Assembly: GCA_963942565.1 (NCBI GenBank)
Contig: OZ012690.1
Coordinates: 39,930,069-39,994,068 of the forward strand
Source of the DNA: Maea johnstoni
Taxonomy: Eukaryota > Annelida > Polychaeta > Spionida > Magelonidae
DNA: 64,000 nt
Direction: 5' to 3'
The first letter of the stretch is position 1. Every line of letters starts with the position of its first letter. Below the pieces are notes generated by a model. That model was given only the letters and a program-made list of their open reading frames with translations. It made no database searches and was not told the DNA's origin. The translations under genes and the position numbers were made by a program. Shown here piece by piece: positions 1-13,980 of the stretch.

Positions 1-129
1 GACCACAAATAGAGCATATATTTAACAAATCAAGTACAGCATTGCAATGTTCCTTTACAGATGCCAGTACTGGATTCGAAAAAAATAAAACTTAGCTCTC
101 TCGCAGAAAATTACTTTAGGTTAATCATC

Positions 130-800
130 TTCTTCCATACACATATTAGCTAGATCTATGGACATTGATTTACGTATCTGAATAATCGTCTCCAACCGCA
201 TCCATCACAGGCAATACTGAAACTACATGTATTAGGAATCCTAGGATGAACATGTTGGACCCTCTTTCCGATATAATTTTGAAAATCTTCAATAAGCTTC
301 AAACTAACATCATCTAACACCCACATCTCACATCCATATCATGCTGACGGAACAACCACCGTCGAAAATACCACATTGCATGTTGCCATGGAGACACCAC
401 CTTTTCTGATGCCAATTCCTGCTACAGTATTAAATACCCTTCTCCCCTTGGAAATGCACTCCTCAATGCCTGAGTGATCTGAGTCAAAAATCGAGTTTCA
501 AATGCTTTCATGGTTGTATGCACTCTTCTTTGCGTTAAGGTCATAACACCAAGCACACCCATGATTATGAACGATTTCCATAGCTTTATCTAACTTTTTT
601 TTCCAGAGACACACCATAGCTATGTCATCTGCATAAGGACTGTGCTTCACAGGCGTTGTATAGATTTTACAACATATATTTGCATTCTTTAAGTTGACTA
701 ATAAAGAATTAATAAATATTGCATATTTCATTAATGACATGAATCCCCCCTGATGGATTCTGCAGGGGAGTTCATACCATTCAGAGAAGTTTCCCTGCAA
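130..800 (-). mobile_element. Degraded non-LTR retrotransposon (LINE) reverse transcriptase fragment
   Basis: Translation of the minus strand from about 800 down to 498 gives a reverse transcriptase palm segment. An IHQGG motif (equivalent to the usual RQGG) is followed by a hydrophobic stretch and the catalytic YADDIA box. Continuing left, a further stretch translates to a post-RT region with GIGIRKGG, YGCEMWVLDD and FQNYIGKRV, the typical order at the C-terminal end of LINE ORF2 proteins. The frame has at least one internal stop and shifts frame between the two parts, and no upstream endonuclease domain is visible, so this is a dead 5'-truncated copy. Clade is not assigned. The RT identity is secure; the outer ends are approximate. 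Confidence 0.82.
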
Positions 801-1287
801 TCTGACGCAGCATTTTAAATCTATGTAGCATCTTTAGAGGAGGCGCCATGTTTTGCCTCTGCTACCAAGGTCAAACATTTGTTTGAAGAGACCAGCATGA
901 CCTAATATATAGATTAGTGGTACTAACTCCTACTGCTATTTAGTTGCCAACCAGGTCACTCAAATTTGCATCTGAGCAAGTGAGTTCACCTCCTATTGCT
1001 CTCTGACAGATCCTATAAGCAGTTGGCCAGGTCACTATAAAATGTGTGACATTGTGAAGCGCTGTCTCTGGTTCCTATGGAATATCTTTTTCTGATGAAG
1101 CAAACATTTTCTAGGAAAATATTGAATGCAGAATTTTTAACCAGCATTCAGCTTAAATCTCTCTTTAAACTACTTGCCTATAGTTGCTTCAAGTTATCAT
1201 CAAAAAAAATATAGCATCAAGAAAACAAATCTTTACAGTAGTTCCCCAAGTACCATTGGGTTGAAATATGGAGGGTTTGAATAATAC

Positions 1288-1350
1288 ACTCACCAAACTG
1301 CTGAAGTAGCTATTATTCTCATGAAAAGGCTTCAATCTCAGTACTTACCT
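1288..1350 (-). other. Juxtaposed splice-site motif (recursive-splice-like), copy 1
   Basis: On the minus strand a T-rich tract ends in TTTTTTAG and is followed immediately by GTAAGTACT, so a 3' splice site abuts a 5' splice site with no exon between (AG at 1349-1350, GTAAGT at 1343-1348). A second donor, GTTTG|GTGAGT, lies 55 nt further on at 1288-1293. The 55-nt interval has stops in all three frames, so it is not a normal coding exon. A related copy lies at 22304-22356. It could be a ratchet point in a long minus-strand intron or simply a dispersed repeat. Confidence 0.35.
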
Positions 1351-1640
1351 AAAAAATAAATGAATAAATATTGGTTATACAAATAAAAAAGGTGTGTTTG
1401 AACAGGATTGATGCAACACCCAGGGTTTCAGAAAGAAAGATATTCGATAGCATGGGAAGTATGTATTCAAATAAAGTACAACCTACTTTGTCCACAGAGG
1501 TAGTCTGACACAATATGTGCCAATAGCAGGAAAGCAATGTTTCTAGTAGGGAGAAATATAAGAATAAAAATTGCCCTTTTTAGTAGTCATCCTCCATCAA
1601 TTAACTTTGAAATATAACCTTTGATATTTCAGACCTTAGT

Positions 1641-1850
1641 TAATGCTTGTAGAGGTTGAAATAGCCTGGCAACTAGGGTAAAATCTTTCAGGAGAAAGCA
1701 TAGCTGGAAAAAATATTTGATGGAGAAATGTGAATCTGAAATTCTCTTTCAAATGTTTTTTGAAATCATCAATTCCCAAGTTATTTTCAAAAAGCATCAT
1801 AGACCCAGAGAACAATTTCTAGAGAAATTGTTATGATGAATGGTTTCTGT
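1641..1850 (+). mobile_element. Old copy of TTAA-flanked MITE family 1
   Basis: This stretch has the order of blocks seen in better copies (for example 42061-42303): a start resembling GTTAATGCTTGTAG, then AAAATCTTTCAGGAG, then TTTGATGGAGAAATG, then CATAGACCCAGAGAACA. The terminal TTAA repeats are eroded. Confidence 0.5.
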
Positions 1851-2871
1851 TGTTCAAGGTTAAGTATAAAACATTATAAGTATTAAGGGGTTAGCACATG
1901 CGTCACAGCCTTAGCCAATAGGGTATCTGTGCTTCATTACAACCCCATGTCCTTGAAAATCACGCTTCAAGAAACTTAAATTTTTTGGTAAAGAATTTCT
2001 GAATTTGTTAATTTCAAGCAAAGAAATCCCATCCATAAGTACAGGCAGAGTGGGGTTAGTCAATGTTTTTTCGCTAGGTACTACGGTTTCCCCAATCAGT
2101 TACAGCTAGCTGGCTTTAGTCACAACAAGGTAGAAAAAGTGACGAAAAATATAAATTCCTAATTCCCATCCATGAAAATGCTGGTACAATCTTATAAAAT
2201 ACCATGTACTTTCTAAAAAGGACAAGTTAGATACATATAATGATTGGTTTCTCATCATCTTGTTATCATTGTCTCAGTCACGAAAGACACCTTAAATCTT
2301 ATGGTTGCCTTACTTTGAAATCCCAGTTTTGATATCAAAGCAGTAAAGGCCCTTTGGATATGAATGGATTCATCCATCCTAGTCAACTAATTATAGTTAT
2401 TTTTGTGTCCATTAATTAAGTAGTTATGGGAACTAATTAAGTGTGGTTTGATGACTTTAGATCAAGTACACCTATAGATCATGTATATTCATTCTTATAT
2501 TTTAGTTATGCAAGAAGTATAATGTAAAACAATTAGTACTCCCAGAGTAATTCAAATCAGTATCATTGCACATGTAATTGATCTTATATATGCAGAAACA
2601 TGAAGGGATTCTTACAGACATGTTAAAATGGAGCGATAAGAATGTTATTAATGCATTCATGCATGTGGTGCACAATACCGGCCTGGCAGTTTTAGTTGCA
2701 TCTTTATAACATAATATTAGAAGAATACTTTAAGGAGAAATATTGGTTGGATACTGATGAACATTTTTATTTGAAATATTTTCTGAAACGTTCTGCGAGA
2801 AGAAGAATGAATCTGCTCACAATTACTGCAAGAAATAAAGTTATTGCAATAATTGGGATCAGATTCATCAG

Positions 2872-4140
<1,269 letters not shown>

Positions 4141-4304
4141 ATAGGGGCTGTTCCTGCCTTGTATTGAAATAAATGAGACATCCATAGGGAATGCGAGGAC
4201 TCTTCCAGCATTGCACCTCATGTTCATATCCCTCCACGTGAAAGCCTTGACCATCATGGATACTGGTCACAGTAGTCAGACACAGCCAGACAGCACTCAG
4301 TATT

Positions 4305-4507
4305 TGACCCTTCCAATGCTGAGGCTACTTTCGTCCAAAGCACAAGGATCCAAAGATTCTTGAAAACCATTTAAACCCTGTCATGTTGGTATTCATTGAT
4401 GGTATTCATTCTCATATGACTACCAATGTACCAGGGTTTCAATCATTTTTCAGGTTTTTGCATCATTTTGTATGGGCCAAATTAGCCACCACCAGCATAA
4501 CTGGTTA
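4305..4507 (+). mobile_element. TTAA-flanked MITE family 2 (piggyBac-like), copy in tandem repeat
   Basis: It begins GACCCTTCCAATGCTGAGG and ends CCAGCATAACTGGTTA, with the family's internal blocks (TTTCGTCCAAAGCACAAGG, CCCTGTCATGTTGGTATTC, ACCAGGGTTTCA). Both terminal TTAA tetranucleotides have decayed, so it is an older copy. About 200 bp, no coding capacity. Confidence 0.75.
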
Positions 4508-4801
4508 GACTGCACAATTATGAAGGCCCTTCTTTGTTTAGATGAAGAGGAGACACTTGAAGTGAATATCAGACCTATTCCAGTATCACGTAATGCATAT
4601 CTCTCCTATAAAACCTCTTACCACCATCAATACTGGTCATAGTGGAGAGAAACAAACACTCAATGGTTGATGTGCTAGACCATTCAACTAGGAAGGCACC
4701 CCCTTCGTAGCATGGATGAAAAGGAGACACCTTCATAGAATATCAGGCCTACTCCAGTATCACATGCACATATCCCTCTCATAAAACACTTTACCACCAT
4801 C

Positions 4802-5110
4802 CAGGGTCTTAGATAGCATTTTATGCCTGTCTAAAACACCAATTATAGAATTTCTGCCCGTTCAAATTTGGCTAGTGAGCTGCTTCAAATCCTTATTACA
4901 ACTGCAGTTAATACCCTACTATGTCAAAAATTGCGATTTATACTTCAGCCTTTTTTTAGAAGTTGGTTTCGTAGGAAAATCTTTGGTTATGACCACAATA
5001 AAGTCATGATTGAAAATTCTTCAATGAATTTTAGTTATGTCTATCAAAAATGAGTTTTTAGGAAACTGCCTGTCCAGAAAATAGACTGAACAGGTGCTGG
5101 CTAAGTCCCT
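4802..5110. mobile_element. hAT-like non-autonomous element with 8-bp target duplication
   Basis: The left end is CAGGGTCTTAGATAG and the right end is CTGGCTAAGTCCCT, imperfect inverted repeats related to the perfect pair at 46864-47199. It sits inside a unit of the 165-bp repeat. The target phrase is repeated as ACCACCAT before and ACCACCAA after the element, giving a seven-of-eight match to an 8-bp duplication. An 8-bp duplication plus CAG-type ends is the hAT pattern. No transposase is encoded. Confidence 0.7.
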
Positions 5111-6099
5111 ACCACCAACACTACTGAGCCCAACTTGCAAAGTTGGAGTCAGTGTGTGATATGTTAGACTGCTCAGTAACAGAGGCAGACCTCCTGTAGT
5201 ATGGACAGAAAGCAGACACCTGCAGTGAATGCCAATACTACATACCAGTATCACATGAACATATCCCTCCCATTGAACCCCTTACCACCATCAATACTGA
5301 GCAGAGTTAGCAGTCAGTGTGTGATATGTTAGACCGCTCAGCAATGGAGGCAGTCCTTTTGTAGTATGGATAGAAAGCAGACACCTGCAGTGAATGCCAA
5401 TACTACATACCAGTATCACATGAACATATCCCTCCCATTGAACCCCTTACCACCATCAATACTGAGCAGAGTTAGCAGTCAGTGTGGGATATGTTAGACC
5501 GCTCAGTAACAGAGGCAGACCTGTAGTATAAATAGAAAGCACACACCTGCAGTGAATGCCAACACTATATACCAGCATCACATGAACATATCACTCCCAT
5601 TGAACCCCTTACCATCATCAATACTGAGCAGAGTTAGCAGTCAGTGTGTGATATGTTAGACCGCTCAGCAAAAGAGGCAGTACTGCAGTATGGACAGAAA
5701 GCAGACACCTGCAGTGAATGCCAATACTACATACCAGCATCACATGAACATATCACTCCCATTGAACCCCTTACCATCATCAATACTGGTCATAGCAAAC
5801 AGTCAGTGTGTGATATGTTAGACTGCTCAGCAATGGAGGCAGTCCTTTTGTAGTATGGATGGACGAAGACACCAGCAGTGGATGCAAACACTATACCAGT
5901 ATCAAATGAACTTAATCCCTCCCATAAAACCTCTTACCACCATCACCACCAATCACAGCCCATTTGCTTCCTCGATAAATCTGAGTTTAGCAGATACTTA
6001 TGATCTTGTGATGCCAGCAGAGTAGGCAGAGCCTGCAATGAAGAGCCATGCATTTATCACGTCCAGGTAACAGTAGAGAGAGTATAGGGTAACACAGCA

Positions 6100-9000
6100 A
6101 TAAAACGCTGATCTACAACAGGTAGTCAGTTTCATGGTATCCCCTCACCACTCCGTCACAGAGCAGGCTGCCAATGTGGCGTATGACAGGGGCTTGAAAT
6201 TATAAACTGCTGATCTACAACAGGTAGTCAGTTTCAAGGTATCCCCTCACCACTTCGTCACAGAGCAGGCTGCAAATGTGACGTATGACAGGGGCTTGAA
6301 ATTATAAACTGCTGATCTACAACAGAGAGTCAGTTTCATGGTATCCCCTCACAACTCCGTCACAGAGCAGGCTGCCAATGTGACGCATGACAGGGGCTTG
6401 AAATTATAAACTGCTGATCTACAACAGGTAGTCAGTTTCAAGGTATCCCCTCACCACTTCGTCACAGAGCAGGCTGCAAATGTGACGTATGACAGGGGCT
6501 TGAAATTATAAACTGCTGATCTACAACAGAGAGTCAGTTTCATGGTATCCCCTCACAACTCCGTCACAGAGCAGGCTGCCAATGTGACACATGACAGGGG
6601 CTTGAAATTATAAACTGCTGATCTACAACAGGTAGTCAGTTTCAAGGTATCCCCTCGCCTCTCCGTCACAGAGCAGGCTGCCAATGTGACGCATGACAGG
6701 GGCTTGAAATTATAAACTGCTGATCTACAGCAGATAGTCAGTTTCATGGTATCCCCTCGCCACTCCGTCACAGAGCAGGCTGCCAATGTGACGCATGACA
6801 GGGGCTTGAAATTATAAACTGCTGATCTACAACAGGTAGTCAGTTTCAAGGTATCCCCTCACCACTTCGTCACAGAGCAGGCTGCCAATGTGACGCATGA
6901 CAGGGGCTTGAAATTATAAACTGCTGATCTACAACAGGTAGTCAGTTTCAAGGTATCCCCTCACCACTTCGTCACAGAGCAGGCTGCCAATGTGACGCAT
7001 GACAGGGGCTTGAAATTATAAACTGCTGATCTACAACAGAGAGTCAGTTTCATGGTATCCCCTCACAACTCCGTCACAGAGCAGGCTGCCAATGTGACGC
7101 ATGACAGGGGCTTGAAATTATAAACTGCTGATCTACAACAGAGAGTCAGTTTCATGGTATCCCCTCACAACTCCGTCACAGAGCAGGCTGCCAATGTGAC
7201 GCATGACAGGGGCTTGAAATTATAAACTGCTGATCTACAGTTTTATGGTATCCCCTCACCACTCCGTCACAGAGCAGGCTGCCAATGTGACGCATGACAG
7301 GGGCTTGAAATTATAAACTGCTGATCTACAACAGGGAGTCAGTTTCATGGTATCCCCTCACCACTCCGTCACAGAGCAGGCTGCCAATGTGACGCATGAC
7401 AGGGGCTTGAAATTATAAACTGCTGATCTACAACAGGGAGTCAGTTTCATGGTATCCCCTCACCACTCCGTCACAGAGCAGGCTGCCAATGTGACGCATG
7501 ACAGGGGCTTGAAATTATAAACTGCTGATCTACAACAGGGAGTCAGTTTCATGGTATCCCCTCACCACTCCGTCACAGAGCAGGCTGCCAATGTGACGCA
7601 TGACAGGGGCTTGAAATTATAAACTGCTGATCTACAACCGAGAGTCAGTTTCAAGGTATCCCCTCACCACTCCGTCACAGAGCAGGCTGCCAATGTGACG
7701 CATGACAGGGGCTTGAAATTATAAACTGCTGATCTACAACAGGGAGTCAGTTTCATGGTATCCCCTCACCACTCCGTCACAGAGCAGGCTGCCAATGTGA
7801 CGCATGACAGGGGCTTGAAATTATAAACTGCTGATCTACAACAGAGAGTCAGTTTCATGGTATCCCCTCACCACTCCGTCACAGAGCAGGCTGCCAATGT
7901 GACGCATGACAGGGGCTTGAAATTATAAACTGCTGATCTACAACAGGTAGTCAGTTTCATGGTATCCCCTCACCACTCCATCACAGAGCAGGCTGCCAAT
8001 GTGACGCATGACAGGGGCTTGAAATTATAAACTGCTGATCTACAACAGAGAGTCAGTTTCATGGTATCCCCTCACCACTCCGTCACAGAGCAGGCTGCCA
8101 ATGTGACGCATGACAGGGGCTTGAAATTATAAACTGCTGATCTACAACAGGTAGTCAGTTTCATGGTATCCCCTCACCACTCCATCACAGAGCAGGCTGC
8201 CAATGTGACGCATGACAGGGGCTTGAAATTATAAACTGCTGATCTACAACAGGTAGTCAGTTTCAAGGTATCCCCTCACCACTCCGTCACAGAGCAGGCT
8301 GCCAATGTGACGCATGACAGGGGCTTGAAATTATAAACTGCTGATCTACAACAGAGAGTCAGTTTCATGGTATCCCCTCACCACTCCGTCACAGAGCAGG
8401 CTGCCAATGTGACGCATGACAGGGGCTTGAAATTATAAACTGCTGATCTACAACAGAGAGTCAGTTTCATGGTATCCCCTCACCCCTCCATCACAGAGCA
8501 GGCTGCCAATGTGACGCATGACAGGGGCTTGAAATTATAAACTGCTGATCTACAGCAGAGAGTCAGTTTCATGGTATCCCCTCACCCCTCCATCACAGAG
8601 CAGGCTGCCAATGTGACGCATGACAGGGGCTTGAAATTATAAACTGCTGATCTACAACAGAGAGTCAGTTTAATGGTATCCCCTCACCACTCCGTCACAG
8701 AGCAGGCTGCAAATGTGACGCATGACAGGGGCTTGAAATTATAAACTGCTGATCTACAGCAGAGAGTCAGTTTCATGGTATCCCCTCACCACTCCGTCAC
8801 AGAGCAGGCTGCCAATGTGACGCATGACAGGGGCTTGAAATTATAAACTGCTGATCTACAACAGGGAGTCAGTTTCATGGTATCCCCTCACCCCTCCATC
8901 ACAGAGCAGGCTGCCAATGTGACGCATGACAGGGGCTTGAAATTATAAACTGCTGATCTACAACAGGTAGTCAGTTTCATGGTATCCCCTCACCCCTCCA

Positions 9001-12000
9001 TCACAGAGCAGGCTGCAAATGTGACGCATGACAGGGGCTTGAAATTATAAACTGCTGATCTACAACAGGGAGTCAGTTTCATGGTATCCCCTCACCCCTC
9101 CATCACAGAGCAGGCTGCCAATGTGACGCATGACAGGGGCTTGAAATTATAAACTGCTGATCTACAACAGGTAGTCAGTTTCATGGTATCCCCTCACCCC
9201 TCCATCACAGAGCAGGCTGCCAATGTGACGCATGACAGGGGCTTGAAATTATAAACTGCTGATCTACAACAGGGAGTCAGTTTCATGGTATCCCCTCACA
9301 ACTCCGTCACAGAGCAGGCTGCCAATGTGACGCATGACAGGGGCTTGAAATTATAAACTGCTGATCTACAACAGAGAGTCAGTTTCATGGTATCCCCTCA
9401 CAACTCCGTCACAGAGCAGGCTGCCAATGTGGCGTGACAGGGGCTTGAAATTATAAACTGCTGATCTACAACAGAGAGTCAATTTCATGGTATCCCCTCA
9501 CCACTCTGTCACAGAGCAGGCTGCCAATGTGACGCATGGCAGGGGCTTGAAATTATAAACTGCTGATCTACAACAGAGAGTCAGTTTCATGGCATCCCTC
9601 ACCACTCCGTCACAGAGCAGGCTGTCAATGTGGCGTGACAGGGGCTTGAAATTATAAACTGCTGATCTACAACATGGAGTCAGTTTCATGGTATCCCCTC
9701 ACCACTCCGTCACAGAGCAGGCTGCCAATGTGACGCATGACAGGGGCTTGAAATTATAAACTGCTGATCTACAACAGAGAGTCAGTTTCATGGTATCCCC
9801 TCACCACTCCGTCACAGAGCAGGCTGCAAATGTGACGCATGACAGGGGCTTGAAATTATAAACTGCTGATCTACAACAGAGAGTCAGTTTCATGGTATCC
9901 CCTCACCACTCCGTCACAGAGCAGGCTGCCAATGTGACGCATGACAGGGGCTTGAAATTATAAACTGCTGATCTACAACAGAGAGTCAGTTTCATGGTAT
10001 CCCTGGAGGCTCACTGCTCCGTCACAGAGCAGGCTGCCAATGTGACGCATGACAGGGGCTTGAAATTATAAACTGCTGATCTACAACAGAGAGTCAGTTT
10101 CATGGTATCCCTGAAGGCTCACTGCTCCGACACAGAGCATGGCAGGGGCAATGTGACGCATGACAGGGGCTTGAAATTATAAACTGCTGATCTACAACAG
10201 AGAGTCAGTTTCATGGTATCCCTGGAGGCTTGAAATTATAAACTGCTGATCTACAACAGAGAGTCAGTTTCATGGTATCCCTGGAGGCTCACTGCTCCGT
10301 CACAGAGCAGGCTGCCAATGTGACGCATGACAGGGGCTTGAAATTATAAACTGCTGATCTACAACAGGTAGTCAGTTTCATGGTATCCCCTCGCCACTCC
10401 GTCACAGAGCAGGCTGCCAATGTGACGCATGACAGGGGCTTGAAATTATAAACTGCTGATCTACAACATGGAGTCAGTTTCATGGTATCCCCTCACCACT
10501 CCGTCACAGAGCAGGCTGCCAATGTGACGCATGACAGGGGCTTGAAATTATAAACTGCTGATCTACAACAGGTAGTCAGTTTCATGGTATCCCCTCGCCA
10601 CTCCGTCACAGAGCAGGCTGCCAATGTGACGCATGACAGGGGCTTGAAATTATAAACTGCTGATCTACAACATGGAGTCAGTTTCATGGTATCCCCTCAC
10701 CACTCCGTCACAGAGCAGGCTGCCAATGTGACGCATGACAGGGGCTTGAAATTATAAACTGCTGATCTACAGTTTCATGGTATCCCCTCACCACTCCGTC
10801 ACAGAGCAGGCTGCCAATGTGGCGTATGACAGGGGCTTGAAATTATAAACTGCTGATCTACAGTTTCATGGTATCCCCTAACAACTCCGTCACAGAGCAG
10901 GCTGCCAATGTGATGCACGACAGGGGCTTGAAATTATAAACTGCTGATCTACAGTTTCATGATATCCCCTCACAACTCCGTCACAGAGCAGGCTGCCAAT
11001 GTGACGCATGACAGGGGCTTGAAATTATAAACTGCTGATCTACAGCAGAGAGTCAGTTTCATGGTATCCCCTCACCACTCCGTCACAGAGCAGGCTGCCA
11101 ATGTGTCGCATGACAGGGGCTTGAAATTATAAACTGCTGATCTACAGCAGAGAGTCAGTTTCGTGGTATACCCTCACCACACCGTCACAGAGCAGGCTGC
11201 CAATGTGACGCATGACAGGGGCTTGAAATTATAAACTGCTGATCTACAGTTTCATGGTATCCCCTCACCACTCCGTCACAGAGCAGGCTGCCAATGTGAC
11301 GCATGACAGGGGCTTGAAATTATAAACTGCTGATCTACAGCAGAGAGTCAGTTTCATGGTATCCCCTCACAACTCTGTCACAGAGCAGGCTGCCAATGTG
11401 ACGCATGACAGGGGCTTGAAATTATAAACTGCTGATCTACAGTTTCATGGTATCCCCTCACCACTCCATCACAGAGCAGGCTGCCAATGTGACGCATGAC
11501 AGGGGCTTGAAATTATAAACTGCTGATCTACAGTTTCATGGTATCCCCTCACCACTCCATCACAGAGCAGGCTGCCAATGTGACGCATGACAGGGGCTTG
11601 AAATTATAAACTGCTGATCTACAGTTTCATGGTATCCCCTCACCACTCCATCACAGAGCAGGCTGCCAATGTGACGCATGACAGGGGCTTGAAATTATAA
11701 ACTGCTGATCTACAGTTTCATGGTATCCCCTCACCACTCCATCACAGAGCAGGCTGCCAATGTGACGCATGACAGGGGCTTGAAATTATAAACTGCTGAT
11801 CTACAACAGGGAGTCAGTTTCATGGTATCCCCTCACAACTCTGTCACAGAGCAGGCTGCCAATGTGACGCATGACAGGGGCTTGAAATTATAAACTGCTG
11901 ATCTACAACAGGGAGTCAGTTTCATGGTATCCCCTCACAACTCTGTCACAGAGCAGGCTGCCAATGTGACGCATGACAGGGGCTTGAAATTATAAACTGC

Positions 12001-12190
12001 TGATCTACAGTTTCATGGTATCCCCTCACCACTCCATCACAGAGCATGCTGCCAATGTGACGCATGACAGGGGCTTGAAATTATAAAAAATCTCACCGCT
12101 CCGTCACAGAGCAGGCTGCCAATGTGACGCATGACAGGGGCTTGAAATTATAAACTGCTGATCTACTGTCAACAGGTAGTCTGTATCATG
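6100..12190. repeat. Satellite array, 102-bp monomer with 91-bp variants (about 60 copies)
   Basis: About 6.1 kb of head-to-tail monomers. A full monomer of 102 bp runs from CTGCTGATCTACAACAG through GTATCCCCTCACCACTCC, GTCACAGAGCAGGCTGCC, AATGTGACGCATGACAGG and GGCTTGAAATTATAAA. A shorter 91-bp class, dominant right of 10740, lacks 11 bp between the CTACA and CAGTTTCATGG blocks, consistent with slippage between the flanking ACAG/CAG copies. Each monomer contains the inverted pair GTCACA...TGTGAC. Monomers are most diverged at the edges and near 9990-10290, where rearranged units carry CCCTGGAGGCTCACTGC. Because 102 is a multiple of three, minus-strand frames stay open over 2-3 monomers, but the common TCACC variant closes them. 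Confidence 0.97.
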
Positions 12191-12744
12191 GAGCTGTCTA
12201 CTCTTAAACCCTCAGTTCATCTATGCTACATTATAAATGTTATGTGTACAACACTATACAGTGCTTCGATATTGTGCAAAAATATGTACCCTACAAACAC
12301 TTCAGCTAATTCATAAATAATGATATATGCTTAAATGTCAATAAGTACCTGTTGAACAGGGCCTTATAAAACCATTGAGTATAGTCATATATTTGGCCAT
12401 CATACCAGTCATACTTATTGGATTAGCAGAGCATATACCTGGCATACATCTTCTTTATGGTCCAATAATTGTAAAGGATAGATCTTAAGATCTGCTGAAA
12501 ATCCACTCTATGGCTCTCTCTATAACCTGCAATAGGTTTTATTGAGTTGTATTATAGACGCAAATGTCTGGCTGTAAGTTGTCAGTTCACTGACTCAGAC
12601 AGACACCAGTGAGTGAATACCAACATGGCCGCCAGACCCTCCATTTCACCATCAGTTCAATTGTGCGCAAAACCTCAACAACTCTGTGACATGCAATTCA
12701 GTCATTCCATTGGCTGTTTATTGATATAAGTGCTGACAGCAAAG
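12191..12744. other. Unique flank of satellite, no gene seen
   Basis: The satellite decays at about 12165-12190 into AT-rich single-copy sequence. No frame, RNA gene or repeat is recognised. Confidence 0.5.
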
Positions 12745-12960
12745 TTAACCCTTGCAATGCTAAGGCTACTTTTGTCCAAAGCACAAAGACATAACGATTT
12801 TTTGAAACCTGCATCTAAACCCTGTCATGTTGGTATTCATTTGATAGCTCTCACTGAGTGCTCTCAGATGAGCACCCAAGTACCAGGGTTTCAGTCATTT
12901 TTCAGGTTTTTTGCATCATTTTGTATTGGCCAATTTAGCCACCAGCAACATAAGGGTTAA
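12745..12960 (+). mobile_element. TTAA-flanked MITE family 2 (piggyBac-like), intact ends
   Basis: A 216-bp element starting TTAACCCTTGCAATGCTAAG and ending CCAGCAACATAAGGGTTAA. TTAA is present at both edges and the ends are inverted (CCCTT...AAGGG). TTAA duplications followed by CCC-starting ends are the signature of piggyBac-type transposition. The internal 76-residue frame is not protein-like. Confidence 0.88.
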
Positions 12961-13600
12961 CATACAGGAGCTGACTTAGCGTTCATATTGTTATATTATG
13001 ATACATGAGGGTAATTAGCGAGAACAGAATGTAGCACTACGACTCAGATTCTGTTTGGATCGATCATCTGTTGATCCAGACTTAAAATAATATGCAAATA
13101 ACAGATCATTGTGATAGCCACCTATTGGGCAACTGCAGAACTAATTAATGGAAGACTCTGGAATTGGATATACATTGATTGATTGGTTTTATTCGGTCTA
13201 GTACGATGTGTATTACATAGCATTTGGCATACAAAAAATCATATATAAAGGTGACTAGTTGGAGTGTCATTAACTGCTATGCAATAGAATTCTAACCAGA
13301 CACAGGATATATACACTAAAAGTTAGAAACTTATTTCCATAGTGGTCCCAGTCTGCCCAGAGTGACATTGTTCAGATATATGAGAGAAGTGTAAAAGAGA
13401 AATATCTCAGCCTGATGCTACTGTCTGTACCTAACCCTATCTAGAATAGATGTAATTTCAACCTCTTACAGGGTGTTAATATTGCAATACTATATTAAAA
13501 TTTCCAATAACTTGACTGTCCTGTTTTTTCCAAACAAAGCTGATTACAACCATGGATTTCTGCACTATAGATCTGCCCAGTTGTACTAAGGATATTGCTT
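12961..13600. other. Intergenic, no recognised gene
   Basis: AT-rich sequence. GATTGATTGGTTTTATTCGG at about 13178 resembles the ends of some transposon 3' regions, but no element could be assigned. Confidence 0.4.
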
Positions 13601-13980
13601 TGGAATTCAGAATCATGACGAGAAATGCATTTTTCTTGTTTGATAGGTATCACCAAAAAGGCAAGGCGTTTTTGGCCGTCACAGGCGTGATTAGGTTAAG
13701 GAGATTAGACTTTCCAAGAAGCGAGAAGCTTAAAGGATAAGAACCCTGTTACAGCCTGCAGATCAGCACTTTAGAGCACTAAACATGGGAATGAAACCAA
13801 AAATTCAAAAAAATTTAAAGGGAATTTGAAAGTTTTGTTCATACTCACATTTCTCTTTCAACTACTTTTTTCAAAAAATGTGATTTGTTTGATAAGTATT
13901 TGAATGCCACAGGCATGATTGGGTAAAGGAGATTTTCAAAGTGGAGAAACTCCCTGGTGAAATGAACATGAGAAACATGT
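13600..13980. repeat. Degenerate duplicated block next to CATG array
   Basis: Phrases near 13645-13740 (TTGATAGGTAT, CACAGGCGTGATTAGG, AAGGAGATTAGAC) recur near 13888-13950 as TTGATAAGTAT, CACAGGCATGATTGGG and AAGGAGATTTTC. The phrase AAGAACCCTGTTACAGCCTG at 13740 is matched at about 19218-19250, beside the second CATG array, so both arrays may belong to one larger element family. Confidence 0.5.

Larger units (their letters stand above)
900..2690. other. Intergenic stretch without recognised gene
   Basis: AT-rich sequence with no open frame of protein-like composition. It holds the splice-site-like motif at 1288-1350 and an old copy of the TTAA element family at about 1641-1850. The short open frame near 1349-1537 on the minus strand looks like chance. 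Confidence 0.6.

Noticed and set aside
5644-5853. 69-codon frame in the 165-bp repeat as a gene
   Set aside because: The peptide repeats with the DNA unit, and neighbouring units break the frame.
6553-10687. 34-residue repeat proteins (MKLTPCCRSAVYNFKPLSC...) on the minus strand
   Set aside because: They exist only because 102 is divisible by three. The common monomer variant has an in-frame TGA and the 91-bp variants shift frame, so no long product is possible.
6100-12190. CRISPR-like regular repeat pattern
   Set aside because: Monomers are contiguous with no unique spacers, and the genome is eukaryotic.
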